Positions 24,224-32,492 of a stretch of 64,000 bases of DNA are shown one piece after another. Made by a program: the position numbers and the translations under genes. How positions within the stretch are numbered: the first letter of the stretch is position 1; the number at the start of each line of letters is the position of its first letter. The DNA comes from Dactylococcopsis salina PCC 8305 (lineage in GTDB: Bacteria; Cyanobacteriota; Cyanobacteriia; Cyanobacteriales; Rubidibacteraceae), in NCBI RefSeq assembly GCF_000317615.1, contig NC_019780.1, positions 1,323,840-1,387,839 of the forward strand, given 5' to 3'. The notes beneath the pieces were generated by a model that searched no databases, was not told where the DNA came from, and was given only the letters and a program-made list of their open reading frames with translations.

Positions 24224-26356
24224 ATGTCTATTACCTGTCCCTCTTGTTTAGCCGAAAACGAAGAAACCGCCGCCGCTTGTCTCGCTTGCGGAACTCCTCT
24301 ACAAACTGACAATAGTTCAGCTAATTCTAATTTTTCCACCTATCAGCTTCCTCCCCAAACTTATCTCAAAGAAAAACGATATCTAATCGAGAAAACACTC
24401 GGAGAAGGAGGCTTTGGGATTACCTATCAAGGAATAGATTGTCAAACCTCTAGCACGATCGCGATTAAAGAACTTTGGCCCGAAAAATCCGTCAGACAAG
24501 GTTTAAATATTACTTGGTCTTCTAGTATTCCTCCCGCCGAAAGACAACAACAAATCCTGAAATTTAAACTCGAAGCCCAACATCAGGCAAAATGTAAACA
24601 TCCCAATATTTGCCAAGTTTATGACTGGTTTGAGGAAAATAATACTGCCTATATTATTATGCAGTTTATCTCTGGAAAAACTTTATACCAGTTGCTACAA
24701 GAAAAACAGTCAATTCCTGAAACAAAACTCAAAAAATATTTTATCGAAGCAACAGAAGCACTCGCAGTTATTCATCAAAATAATTTACTTCACCGTGATT
24801 TAAAACCCGATAATATTCTAATTGATTCTGAAGATAACGCGATCCTAATTGACTTTGGCGCAACCAAAGAATTTATTGCTGGTCAAACCAGAGAAATGAG
24901 TGTTACCTTAACAGCAGGATATGCTCCCCCAGAACAATACAATTATAAAAGTAAACGATTCCCCGCTACTGATATTTATGCTCTTTGTGCTTCTATTTAT
25001 GAATTAGCAACGGGTCAAATTCCTGAAGCATCGATCGAGCGATTAACAGATAATAATGATCCCCTGATTCCACCGCGACAGTTAGCGCCTCATCTCTCTC
25101 CGCTTCTGGAAAGAGTGATTCTCACAGGAATGAATTTAAGAGTAGAAAATCGTTTTCAAAGCGCAGAAGAACTGGTTGACGCAATGAAAGGAAACTTTGT
25201 TTCTCCTCTCCATAAAAAAGCGCAGAACTTAGTTAAAAATCATCAACTGGAAGAAGCTGTCGCCACTTATGAAAAATGTTTAGTTAATGAACCTGATAGT
25301 GAAAACGTTGCTGTAGAACTCGCATTAGTACAAACCCATTTAGATGATAAAAAAGCAGAATCCGCCGCGAATCAAGTGGTTAAAATCAATCCCAATGAAG
25401 GAAGAGCCTATGGTATTCTAGGATTGGTTTTCTGTCGTCGTGGAAATTGGGAAAAAGCTGAAAAAAATCTTAAAAAAGCAGTACAATTAACCTCAAAAGA
25501 AGCCTGGATTCAAGCGAATTTTGCTTGGTCGTTAGGAAAACTTCAAAAATGGGAAGAAGCAGAAACAGCTATTAATCAAGCATTAGAATTAAACCCTTAT
25601 TGTGTTTTTTCTTTGGGGTTAAAAAGTTGGATTACTGCTCAACAAAAACAATGGAAAACTGCGATTCAAGCAGCAAGACAGGCTCTCTTTAAGGCTAAAC
25701 AAAACCCAGACCAAGATTTAACAACTATCAAAGAATGGGTTTATCCCTGTTTATTACTTGCGCTAGAGAAAGCAGTTGTTACTAAAAATGCAAAAGATGT
25801 CGATCGCTGTCTCAATGAATATCTAACCGAACTTCCTAATAGTAGCTTTGCTTGGGGATTTAAAGGCTGGAAACAATCTCAATCAGGAATTGATCAAGAA
25901 GTTCTTTCTCACTTCCAAAAAGCAGTAAATCAAGCACAAATCCCCTATTGGATATTAATAAATCTCGGAATTACTCAAGAATATTTAAATCAAACCACAG
26001 CATCGATCGAAACCTACGAAAGCATCATCAACAGATTTCCGAATCAGGCGTTAGCTTATGTCAGATTAGGAACAAGTTTAGCAAAATTAGAACAATGGGA
26101 AAAAGCGATTCCTCAACTCAAACAAGCAATTGCTTTAGAAAATTCGATCGCGCAGGCTCATCATAACTTAGCCTGGAGTCAACTCCAAGCCATGATTTCA
26201 TCGCAACAAAATTATAACTATCATCAAATTGTTAAATCTTATCAAAAAGCAATTGAATTATATCAGCAACAATCCAGAAACGACTTATCAGACAAACTTC
26301 AGAACACTTTTAAAGATGTAGGGATTCAATTAGGGTTTGCTGAAAAAGTTCATTAG
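24224..26356 (+). CDS. Zinc-ribbon Ser/Thr protein kinase with TPR repeats
   Basis: 710 residues. N-terminal zinc ribbon (CPSC, CLACG); kinase domain at about 45-320 with GEGGFGITYQ, the IAIKELWP Lys, LHRDLKPDNILID, LIDFGATKEF and GYAPPEQY, so active by motif. From about 335 a long run of TPR-like helices follows (AYGILGLVFCRRGNWEKAE, AWSLGKLQKWEEAETAI and more), probably a partner-binding arm. This is the phospho-donor of the island. The last residues GFAEKVH and the stop are encoded in the tip of a repeat element starting at 26332, so the native C-terminus was replaced. Confidence 0.9.
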   Translation: MSITCPSCLAENEETAAACLACGTPLQTDNSSANSNFSTYQLPPQTYLKEKRYLIEKTLGEGGFGITYQGIDCQTSSTIAIKELWPEKSVRQGLNITWSSSIPPAERQQQILKFKLEAQHQAKCKHPNICQVYDWFEENNTAYIIMQFISGKTLYQLLQEKQSIPETKLKKYFIEATEALAVIHQNNLLHRDLKPDNILIDSEDNAILIDFGATKEFIAGQTREMSVTLTAGYAPPEQYNYKSKRFPATDIYALCASIYELATGQIPEASIERLTDNNDPLIPPRQLAPHLSPLLERVILTGMNLRVENRFQSAEELVDAMKGNFVSPLHKKAQNLVKNHQLEEAVATYEKCLVNEPDSENVAVELALVQTHLDDKKAESAANQVVKINPNEGRAYGILGLVFCRRGNWEKAEKNLKKAVQLTSKEAWIQANFAWSLGKLQKWEEAETAINQALELNPYCVFSLGLKSWITAQQKQWKTAIQAARQALFKAKQNPDQDLTTIKEWVYPCLLLALEKAVVTKNAKDVDRCLNEYLTELPNSSFAWGFKGWKQSQSGIDQEVLSHFQKAVNQAQIPYWILINLGITQEYLNQTTASIETYESIINRFPNQALAYVRLGTSLAKLEQWEKAIPQLKQAIALENSIAQAHHNLAWSQLQAMISSQQNYNYHQIVKSYQKAIELYQQQSRNDLSDKLQNTFKDVGIQLGFAEKVH

Positions 26357-26543
26357 TCGGTGTAGTAAGGCAAAAGGCAAAAGGCAAGAGGCAAGAGGTA
26401 AGATGGGGAAGATGGGGGAGATGGGGGAGAAAAATCACTCCCTTGTCTTCCTTGTCTTCCTTGTCTCCCTTGCACTTTTTTGAGGAGTTAAGAGCCTTAA
26501 AACCAAATGGTACGCGAGTTTTAGCTTTCTTGACTCAAGCCCC
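26332..26543. repeat. MITE-like element (family B), copy 1
   Basis: Starts with AGGGTTTGCTGAAAAAGTTC inside the kinase gene and ends with a decayed CTTGACTCAAGCCCC. Interior: GGCAAAAGGCAAGAGGCAAG heptamers, GATGGGG(A/G)A 9-mers, then CTTGTCTTC/CTCC repeats on the other arm. Related copies are at 30619-30960 and 51653-51799. Confidence 0.7.
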
Positions 26544-26562
26544 AATTAAACGATTAGATTGA

Positions 26563-28368
26563 TTATTCAAAATAGGCTTTCAAGACTTCTCGCACCATGG
26601 GCGCCGCCACCGAGCCGCCACCGCCGCCAGAATGTTCTGCAAAGGCGACAACAACAATTTCTGGATTCTCGTAGGGTGCGAATGCACCAAACCAAGCATG
26701 AGCCTTGCCAATCGCTTCTGCTGTTCCACTTTTCCCCGCGATCGGGGGCAGACCAGGGGCATTAACCGCTCCCCCTGTGCCACTGATCACAGTTTGTCGG
26801 TTTCCTTCCCGAAGAATCCGCACTGTACTGGGTTTAAGATTCAGGGAAACCTTTTCATTAGGATAACCGCCTTCCGTTTTCAGGAGATGAGGATTCACGC
26901 GATAACCGCCATTGGCGGGAACAGCAAACATCACCGCCACTTGTAACGGAGTCGCCTGAGTAAATCCCTGTCCAATAGACATATTAACCGTATCTCCTGC
27001 GGACCAACTCCAATTAAAACGTTCTTGTTTCCAAGCCTCATCCGCAATTAATCCCGAACTTTCTGCAGGTAGTTCGAGAGTGGTTTCTTTCCCGAAACCA
27101 TACCGTCGCGACCAATCAATCAACACTTCACCGCCAACCCCACGCCCAATTTGTCCAAAAAAGGTGTTACTACTCCAAGCTAAGGCTTGAACATAGCCCA
27201 TTAGACCAAAACCCGCGCGATTCCATTCTCCAAAGCGTACACCCGAAACATTGAGGTAAGCGTAAGTATTTAAAACTGTATTCGGGGGATATTTCCCCGA
27301 CTCCATCCCAGCGGTTGCGGTGACAAGTTTAAAGGTAGAAGCGGGAGGAAAGCCTTGTATGGCTCGGTTAACAAAGGGATTATCTTTAGTTTGTAATTCT
27401 TGCCAGATTTTAGGAGTGATGCGAGTCGAGAAAATATTGGGATCGAACGTCGGACGACTGACTAGGGCTAAAACTTCGCCATTGTTGGGGTCTAAAGCCA
27501 CGATCGCGCCGATTCTGTCTCCTAAAGCCACTTCTGCTGCCTTTTGTAAGTCCAAATCGATCGTGAGACGAATATTGTCCCCAGATTTCGCTGTTTTTTC
27601 CCCTAAAATTTCAACAATCTGTCCAGACGCATTCACCTCCACCTGTTGACCGCCCCATTCTCCCCGTAATTGCTTCTCAAACGCCGCTTCTGCTCCCATG
27701 CGCCCGATGATATCCCCCAGACGATATTCGTCCTTTTGTTCGGCTAATTCTTCCCCTGTAATCTCTCTCGTATAGCCTAAAAGATGAGCGGCGACTGAGC
27801 CGTTGGGATAATCGCGCACTGGCTCAATCTCCAATTCTACGCCAGTTAACTCGTAATTATACTCCTCGATCGCGGTCACTTGTTCAGGAGTTAGCCCCCG
27901 CGCAATTCGCACCAGAGACGGGGAATTAACTGGCACTTCCTCCACTTGCTCATTGATTTCTGATACAGGAAGCTCCAGAATTTCAGACAATCGAGAGAGA
28001 GTAGTGCCCCAAGTGGGCTTCGTTTTCGCCAGGGGCCAAATAAACACAGAGTAAGAGAGACGACTATCCGCTAGAATTTTACCGTTTCGATCGAGAATAT
28101 TCCCTCGCACTGGCGGTTTTGGGAGAATCCGCACTCGATTATTTTCTGCTAAAGCCCGATTACGTTCCCCCTGTACCAATTGCAAATATCCCAAACGAAC
28201 ACCCATTCCCCCCAACAATAAAGCCGTCACCACCAGTAACAAGACCGCAGGGCGCAATTGTCGCCCCACCGTGCGAGAGGTTCGTTTCCGATAGCCTGTG
28301 GGAAAATCTCCCTCACTGTTACCGTTTTTGTAATGGGTCTTATCTTGGGAAGGAAGGGTAATTGCCAT
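26563..28368 (-). CDS. mrdA: Penicillin-binding protein 2 (peptidoglycan transpeptidase)
   Basis: Class B PBP that cross-links peptidoglycan for cell elongation. 601 residues: cytoplasmic start, membrane helix at about 40-62 (AVLLLVVTALLLGGMGVRLG), dimerisation domain beginning with RGNILDRNG, and transpeptidase domain with ASTFKLVT (Ser nucleophile in SxxK), SSNTFFG (SxN) and GKSGTAEA (KxGT; KSG variant). The end AHAWFGAFAPYENPEIVV is typical. Transcribed away from the + strand island; it stands alone with the DUF1517 gene immediately upstream. Confidence 0.93.
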   Translation of the reverse strand: MAITLPSQDKTHYKNGNSEGDFPTGYRKRTSRTVGRQLRPAVLLLVVTALLLGGMGVRLGYLQLVQGERNRALAENNRVRILPKPPVRGNILDRNGKILADSRLSYSVFIWPLAKTKPTWGTTLSRLSEILELPVSEINEQVEEVPVNSPSLVRIARGLTPEQVTAIEEYNYELTGVELEIEPVRDYPNGSVAAHLLGYTREITGEELAEQKDEYRLGDIIGRMGAEAAFEKQLRGEWGGQQVEVNASGQIVEILGEKTAKSGDNIRLTIDLDLQKAAEVALGDRIGAIVALDPNNGEVLALVSRPTFDPNIFSTRITPKIWQELQTKDNPFVNRAIQGFPPASTFKLVTATAGMESGKYPPNTVLNTYAYLNVSGVRFGEWNRAGFGLMGYVQALAWSSNTFFGQIGRGVGGEVLIDWSRRYGFGKETTLELPAESSGLIADEAWKQERFNWSWSAGDTVNMSIGQGFTQATPLQVAVMFAVPANGGYRVNPHLLKTEGGYPNEKVSLNLKPSTVRILREGNRQTVISGTGGAVNAPGLPPIAGKSGTAEAIGKAHAWFGAFAPYENPEIVVVAFAEHSGGGGGSVAAPMVREVLKAYFE

Positions 28369-28373
28369 ATTGC

Positions 28374-29267
28374 TTAGAGCCGATTCAAGTCGGGATAAGT
28401 TACTAAAAGATCATCATTAGATAGGGTATCCCCTTCTGCTTGTGGAGTCCAGATTACCTCTACTGCCAAAAGACTTTCGCTATTGGTACTTCCGAACTGA
28501 CGTAACCCTTGACGTAAATCCTCAGCACTGTTGGCATCTGGAAGCGTGATCTTACCTTGAACACCAGCGAGAATTGTCACCACAATATATTCGGAAGGGA
28601 CTTCCTCAGAACTGGCTTTGCTTTCGCTTTGTTGATAAGTTCCCTCCACATTGTAGAGCGTTTCTTCGTCATACTTACTGCGCTCTGACAATGCTAAACG
28701 ATTAAACTCAGACTCCGCCGCTTCTAACTGGGAAACATTGGATTCGGTTTTACCATAGACCCAATATTCGGGATGACGTAATAACGCTAACGTTGCTTCT
28801 TGTAAGACTTTCGATCGACCCGAAGTTGTTGCTGTATCTGCGTTTTGAGCCAAGTCATTTAATTCTTTTTGCAGTTCTTTCGCATCCGCCAGTAATCCCA
28901 CTTGTACTTTTGACACCGTTACTTTCGGGTTAGCGGTTGCCATCCCCTCACCACCACCAAAACCAGAATTCTGGAAACTTCTAACTAAGAAGTTGGCAAT
29001 GGCAAAAAAGATCAAAATGGTGAAGATGCTACCAAACCCGCCGAAGCCAAAGAAAGGTAACAAGAACGGAAAACCAAACCCGCCACCGGGACGGCTTCCT
29101 CCTCTCGGTGCGGGGGCGCTGCGACTCGGGGCGCGGAAACCACCACCGCCGATGCGTCCACCGCCACGGGCGAAGGCACTACTGGCATCGCCTAAGACAA
29201 AGAGTAAGGCAAGGGTAACGAGAAAAACTGATTTTAAGAGACGTTTCCAAGAGAGAGTTTGAAACAT
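28374..29267 (-). CDS. DUF1517 family protein (cyanobacterial/plastid)
   Basis: 297 residues. Signal peptide-like start (LLKSVFLVTLALLFVLG ... SAFA), then a Gly/Arg/Pro-rich stretch (GGGRIGGGGFRAPSR), a Phe/Gly-rich hydrophobic segment (FPFLLPFFGFGGFGSIFTIL) and a conserved alpha/beta C-terminus (VSKVQVGLLADAKELQKELN ... EVIWTPQAEGDTLSNDDLL). The family is found in cyanobacteria and chloroplasts, membrane-located, with no proven reaction. Stop lies 5 bases before mrdA. Confidence 0.85.
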   Translation of the reverse strand: MFQTLSWKRLLKSVFLVTLALLFVLGDASSAFARGGGRIGGGGFRAPSRSAPAPRGGSRPGGGFGFPFLLPFFGFGGFGSIFTILIFFAIANFLVRSFQNSGFGGGEGMATANPKVTVSKVQVGLLADAKELQKELNDLAQNADTATTSGRSKVLQEATLALLRHPEYWVYGKTESNVSQLEAAESEFNRLALSERSKYDEETLYNVEGTYQQSESKASSEEVPSEYIVVTILAGVQGKITLPDANSAEDLRQGLRQFGSTNSESLLAVEVIWTPQAEGDTLSNDDLLVTYPDLNRL

Positions 29268-29320
29268 GATGATTGTTTGATGGTTGAAAACTTAACGATC
29301 TACTTTGATCATGCTTAATT

Positions 29321-29542
29321 TTAGAAGTTACCACCACCCACAATGGTTACAATTTCTAACTTGTCTCCTGCTTTGACTTTTGTTTCTGACCAATGCTGAC
29401 GGTGTAGAATTTCTCCGTTGTATTCGACGGCGACTAAACGAGGATTATAGTTGAATTGGGTTAGAACATCAGCGACGGGAGTTTCCTCAGCACAAGTCAC
29501 GGTGTCACCGTTGATGATGAGAGTAATTGTTTGATTGGACAT
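29321..29542 (-). CDS. thiS: Sulfur carrier protein ThiS
   Basis: 73 residues; small ubiquitin-like protein whose C-terminal Gly-Gly is thiocarboxylated to deliver sulfur to the thiazole ring of thiamine. Seen: TITLIINGD start, LVAVEYNGEIL, and the end IVTIVGGGNF. Two residues follow the GGG, so processing or tolerance is needed for an exposed GG end; this extra Asn-Phe is common in cyanobacterial ThiS. Located 13 bases after thiE, so co-transcribed. A longer frame reading upstream through thiE is spurious. Confidence 0.9.
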   Translation of the reverse strand: MSNQTITLIINGDTVTCAEETPVADVLTQFNYNPRLVAVEYNGEILHRQHWSETKVKAGDKLEIVTIVGGGNF

Positions 29543-29555
29543 GGTGAAGACTGAT

Positions 29556-30599
29556 TTAACGGTTGGCAAATGCCATGAGGAGGGTTTCGGTTGCGGTTTT
29601 TGGATCAGATGCTCCCATGATCGATCGCACGACTGCGACTCCTTTGGCTTGAGAAGCAATGACATTTTTGATGTTATCGCGATTGATGCCACCAATGGCA
29701 AACCAAGGCACAGGGGAATGTTTCGCCGCATAACGCACGTAATCCAACCCTGCTGGTTTTTTACCTGGTTTGGTGGGAGTTTTGTAAACGGGTCCGACTC
29801 CGATATAGTCTGCACCTTCTTGGATGGCGTTTTCCATTTCGTGAGGGTTAGTGGTGGAACGTCCGATGATTTTATTAGCGCCGAGGATTTTTCGCGCGAC
29901 GGCAATGGGAAGGTCTTGTTGTCCTAAATGAACGCCGTCGGCATTCACGGCTAGGGCTAAGTCCGCTCGATCGTTCATTATAAATAATGCCCCATATTGA
30001 TGACAAAGTTCACACAGTTTTCTTCCTTCTGCGATTTGAATGTTATCGTCTGTGTCTTTGTTGCGATATTGAACGAGAGACAGTCCACCTTTTAGGGAGG
30101 CTTCCACGATCGAAAACAAATTTTCTGATGCAGAGGTCACTAGATACAGTTGCGCTGCGTTCAGTCTCTGGTGAGGAGAAGTAGAAAAAAGATGACTTTC
30201 GAGGGTGTAAACCTGATACCGTAGTTGTTTAAAGGTGTTTCCCATTTCTGGATGATAGAGTTTTCCGTACTCTTCTAACACTCGTAAGGCTTCTTGAGTG
30301 CGACTGAGATTGATGTGGAGGACGGTTTCCGCATTTTCTCGCGTTTCTTCTTGGGGATGAGTGAGAGTTGTTCCACAATCATCAGGGGTGTTACGAGCTT
30401 GTCGGATGTCTGCTGTGTGCCATTGCGCGAGGGTTTGGCGCATTTCTTTACAGGTTTGCGCGGCTTTGACATCTTCTAAGGCGAACCGACACCACTCTTC
30501 AATGATACGGATTCCTTCACGAGCGCGATCGAGGTTGGCATCTAAAATCCGACAAATTGCTGGTTTTTCTAGGAAAAATAACGGTTGAGTCTCTCTCAT
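29556..30599 (-). CDS. thiE: Thiamine-phosphate synthase with N-terminal ThiD2-like domain
   Basis: 347 residues. It joins the thiazole phosphate and hydroxymethylpyrimidine pyrophosphate to make thiamine phosphate. Residues 1-135 (RILDANLDRAREGIRIIEEW) are the N-terminal extension typical of cyanobacterial ThiE. The TIM barrel follows with QYRNKDTDD, FIMNDRADLALAVNADGVHL, GRSTTNPHEM and GADYIGVGPVYKTPTKPGKK (phosphate and substrate loops). It forms a two-gene unit with thiS. No TPP riboswitch was recognised upstream; that region is a repeat. Confidence 0.93.
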   Translation of the reverse strand: MRETQPLFFLEKPAICRILDANLDRAREGIRIIEEWCRFALEDVKAAQTCKEMRQTLAQWHTADIRQARNTPDDCGTTLTHPQEETRENAETVLHINLSRTQEALRVLEEYGKLYHPEMGNTFKQLRYQVYTLESHLFSTSPHQRLNAAQLYLVTSASENLFSIVEASLKGGLSLVQYRNKDTDDNIQIAEGRKLCELCHQYGALFIMNDRADLALAVNADGVHLGQQDLPIAVARKILGANKIIGRSTTNPHEMENAIQEGADYIGVGPVYKTPTKPGKKPAGLDYVRYAAKHSPVPWFAIGGINRDNIKNVIASQAKGVAVVRSIMGASDPKTATETLLMAFANR

Positions 30600-30618
30600 A
30601 ATTTTCAGGTAATTACTT

Positions 30619-30960
30619 AGGGTTTGCTGAAAAAGTTAATTAGTTGGTGTAGTAAGGCAAAAGGCAAGAGGCAAGAGGCAAGTTGCCTTAGGCAAGAGGC
30701 AAGTTGCCTTAGGCAAGAGGCAAGAGGCAAGAGGCAAGAGGCAAGAGGCAAGAGGCAAGAGGCAAGAGGCAAGATGGGGAAGATGGGGAAGATGGGGAAG
30801 ATGGGGAAGAAAAAATTGTCTCCCTTGTCTCCCATTTCTCCCATTTCTCCCATTTCTCCCATTTCTCCCATTTCTCCCTTGTCTCCCTTGCACCTTTTTG
30901 AGGGGTTAAGAACCTTAAAGCCTCATTGGGTAAGGGTTTCAGTTTTATTCAGGAAGCCCT
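30619..30960. repeat. MITE-like element (family B), expanded copy 2
   Basis: 342 bp. Tips AGGGTTTGCTGAAAAAGTT (left) and, inverted, AGGGCTTCCTGAATAAAAC (right). Left arm: about a dozen GGCAAGA heptamers with two AGTTGCCTTA interruptions, then four GATGGGGAA. Right arm: GTCTCCCTT and five CATTTCTCC 9-mers. Frames open through it encode only low-complexity peptide and are not genes. Confidence 0.75.
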
Positions 30961-30967
30961 ACTTATA

Positions 30968-31061
30968 ATATCAGGTTCGCTCGATCGATGATAAAGAGTA
31001 GGCCCTAGTGAAGCGAAGCGAAACCCAACACACATTATAAGCAATTACCCGAACTTGATAT
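30968..31061. repeat. MITE-like element (family C), copy 1
   Basis: 94 bp with tips ATATCAGGTTCG and, inverted, ATATCAAGTTCG. Core: AAACCCAACAC and TATAAGCAATTACCCGAA. Other copies at 37208-37298 and 59521-59613. An IS630-type element is inserted at its right tip. Confidence 0.75.
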
Positions 31062-31083
31062 ATAGCGCTTCGCGCTGGTATAT

Positions 31084-32003
31084 TTACAAACATTGAAAAG
31101 CCACTGTAGCCGCTTGATGAACATCAAAATTTAAATTGGATAGCTCTTTTCTAATCGCTGTTTTCACTTTAGGCGCACCAATGTTCGATCGGATTTAAGT
31201 CTGGAGAATAGGCGGGCAAAAAGATTAACTCACAACCAGCATTTTCAATTAATTCTCGAGCTTCTCCTTGACTTGTGAAAAGGAGCATTGTCCATAACTA
31301 TCACGCTTCCCTTACTTACTTGAGGTAATAAAAACTCCGATAACCAAACTTCAATCACTTGCGCTGTACAATAACCCTGATAGACCATTGGAGCTAGAAA
31401 TTTTTGATGACATAATGCTCCAATAATACTTAAACGCTCCCCTCTTTTTCCTGGGCGACTTCCCTGACACCTTTCTCCTTTTTTTGACCAGCCGTAAGGA
31501 TTCGTTTCATTATTGTCAATTCCACTTTCATCGATGTAGATCACCTCTGATGGGCTGTATTTGGCGATTTTTTCTTTAAATTCATCACGGGCTTTTTCAC
31601 AGCGTTCAAGATAAGCTACGTTTGTCTTGGGTGCGTCTTACATTCTGGGGAAACCCCAGAATTACGCACCCGCTTTTTTACGAGTATAACCAATTTTTTT
31701 CAAAGCTCTACTAATCGTATGGTGGCTACAATTTCCCCAAAGTTGAGCCATTTCTTTTTGGGTTTTATCTCGATGAATATCAACGAATTTTTGAAATTTA
31801 TCCCAGTCAGTAATTTTAGCAGGTTGAGGAGGTGGGACGTTTTTTTTGGGTTGAGTAGAACCCGTTTTTTCCCAGTGAGATTTCCACTTGTAAAGAGTTG
31901 GGCGACTAATATCTAGTTCCCGACTAATATCACTAATAGATTGCCCCACAGTTATTAAATATAGAGCCTTTTTTCGGAATTCTTGACAATAAGCGATCGC
32001 CAT
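31084..32003 (-). pseudogene. IS630-type transposase, broken
   Basis: N-terminal HTH (QEFRKKALYLI, ISDISRELDISRPTLYKWKSH) to TRKKAGA, where a 43-bp palindrome brings a stop. The catalytic part continues as YIDESGID (first Asp) and VIVMDNAPFHKS (second Asp). A frameshift near 31265 then moves IENAGCELIFLPAYSPDLNP with the final Glu (IEHW) to another frame. A further break near 31180 separates the last segment KVKTAIRKEL ... VAFQCL, which ends at 31084. At least three lesions, so no active transposase. Confidence 0.88.
31629..31671. repeat. 43-bp palindrome inserted in the transposase gene
   Basis: Outer arms GGGTGCGT and ACGCACCC, inner arms ATTCTGGGG and CCCCAGAAT around AAA. Its length is not a multiple of three and it carries an in-frame TAA for the transposase. 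The family motif expected here (TRKKK-TY-Y-ER) resumes on the far side as KTNVAYLER. Confidence 0.75.
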
Positions 32004-32074
32004 TAGCTTGATTAGAGAGTAAATTTGGACTAACTTGATTATAATATGTAAGCATCTGAGCGCGAAGCGCTATA

Positions 32075-32442
32075 ACTTCACTTGACATTCTTTGGTGTTG
32101 GGTGACGTTTCCCTTCACCCAACCTACTTTTTAACTTCACTTGACATTCTTTGGTGTTGAGTTACGCTTGGCTTCACTAGGGCCTACTTTTTAACTACTT
32201 TTTAACTTCACTTGACATTCTTTGGTGTTGGGTTACGCTTGGCTTCACTAGGGCCTACTTTTTATCTTCACTTGACATTCTTTGGTGTTGGGTTACGTTT
32301 GGCTTCACTAGGGCCTACTTTTTAACTTCACTTGACATTCTTTGGTGTTGGGTTACGTTTCCCTTCACCCAACCTACTTTTTAACTTCACTTGACATTCT
32401 TTGGTGTTGGGTTACGTTTCCCTTCACTAGGGCCTACTTTGT
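32075..32442. repeat. Six-unit tandem array, about 60-bp period
   Basis: Each unit starts CTTCACTTGACATTCTTTGG, then TGTTGGGTTACG, and ends either CCCTTCACCCAACCTAC or GGCTTCACTAGGGCCTAC plus TTTTTAA. The two end types alternate, giving a mosaic. It lies between the IS and ureC (3' side of the urease genes). The TTGACA in each unit has no fitting -10 box. No gene is seen from 32075 to 32492. Confidence 0.85.
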
Positions 32443-32492
32443 TTGAGGCTCGATCGAGCGGCGATTACAATTTTAATCCGCGAGGTAAACTC

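Larger units (their letters stand above)
31061..32074. mobile_element. IS630-type insertion sequence, inactive
   Basis: About 1.0 kb bounded by 16-bp perfect inverted repeats TATAGCGCTTCGCGCT (31061-31076 and, inverted, 32059-32074), with TA at both outer ends as expected for the IS630/Tc1 group. The transposase inside is broken in several places. It is inserted at the tip of a family C MITE. Confidence 0.85.

Noticed and set aside
30600-30700. TPP riboswitch upstream of thiE
   Set aside because: The region is a repeat element and lacks the conserved CUGAGA and ACCUGA cores.
30617-30968. Several long frames on both strands in the 30.6-30.9 kb repeat
   Set aside because: They encode only heptamer and 9-mer repeat peptides such as GEM and EARGKRQ units; no ribosome binding site.
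32085-32395. Repeated TTGACA as an array of promoters
   Set aside because: TTGACA occurs in each unit but the next 16-19 bases lead to GTTACG/GGGTT, with no -10 box.
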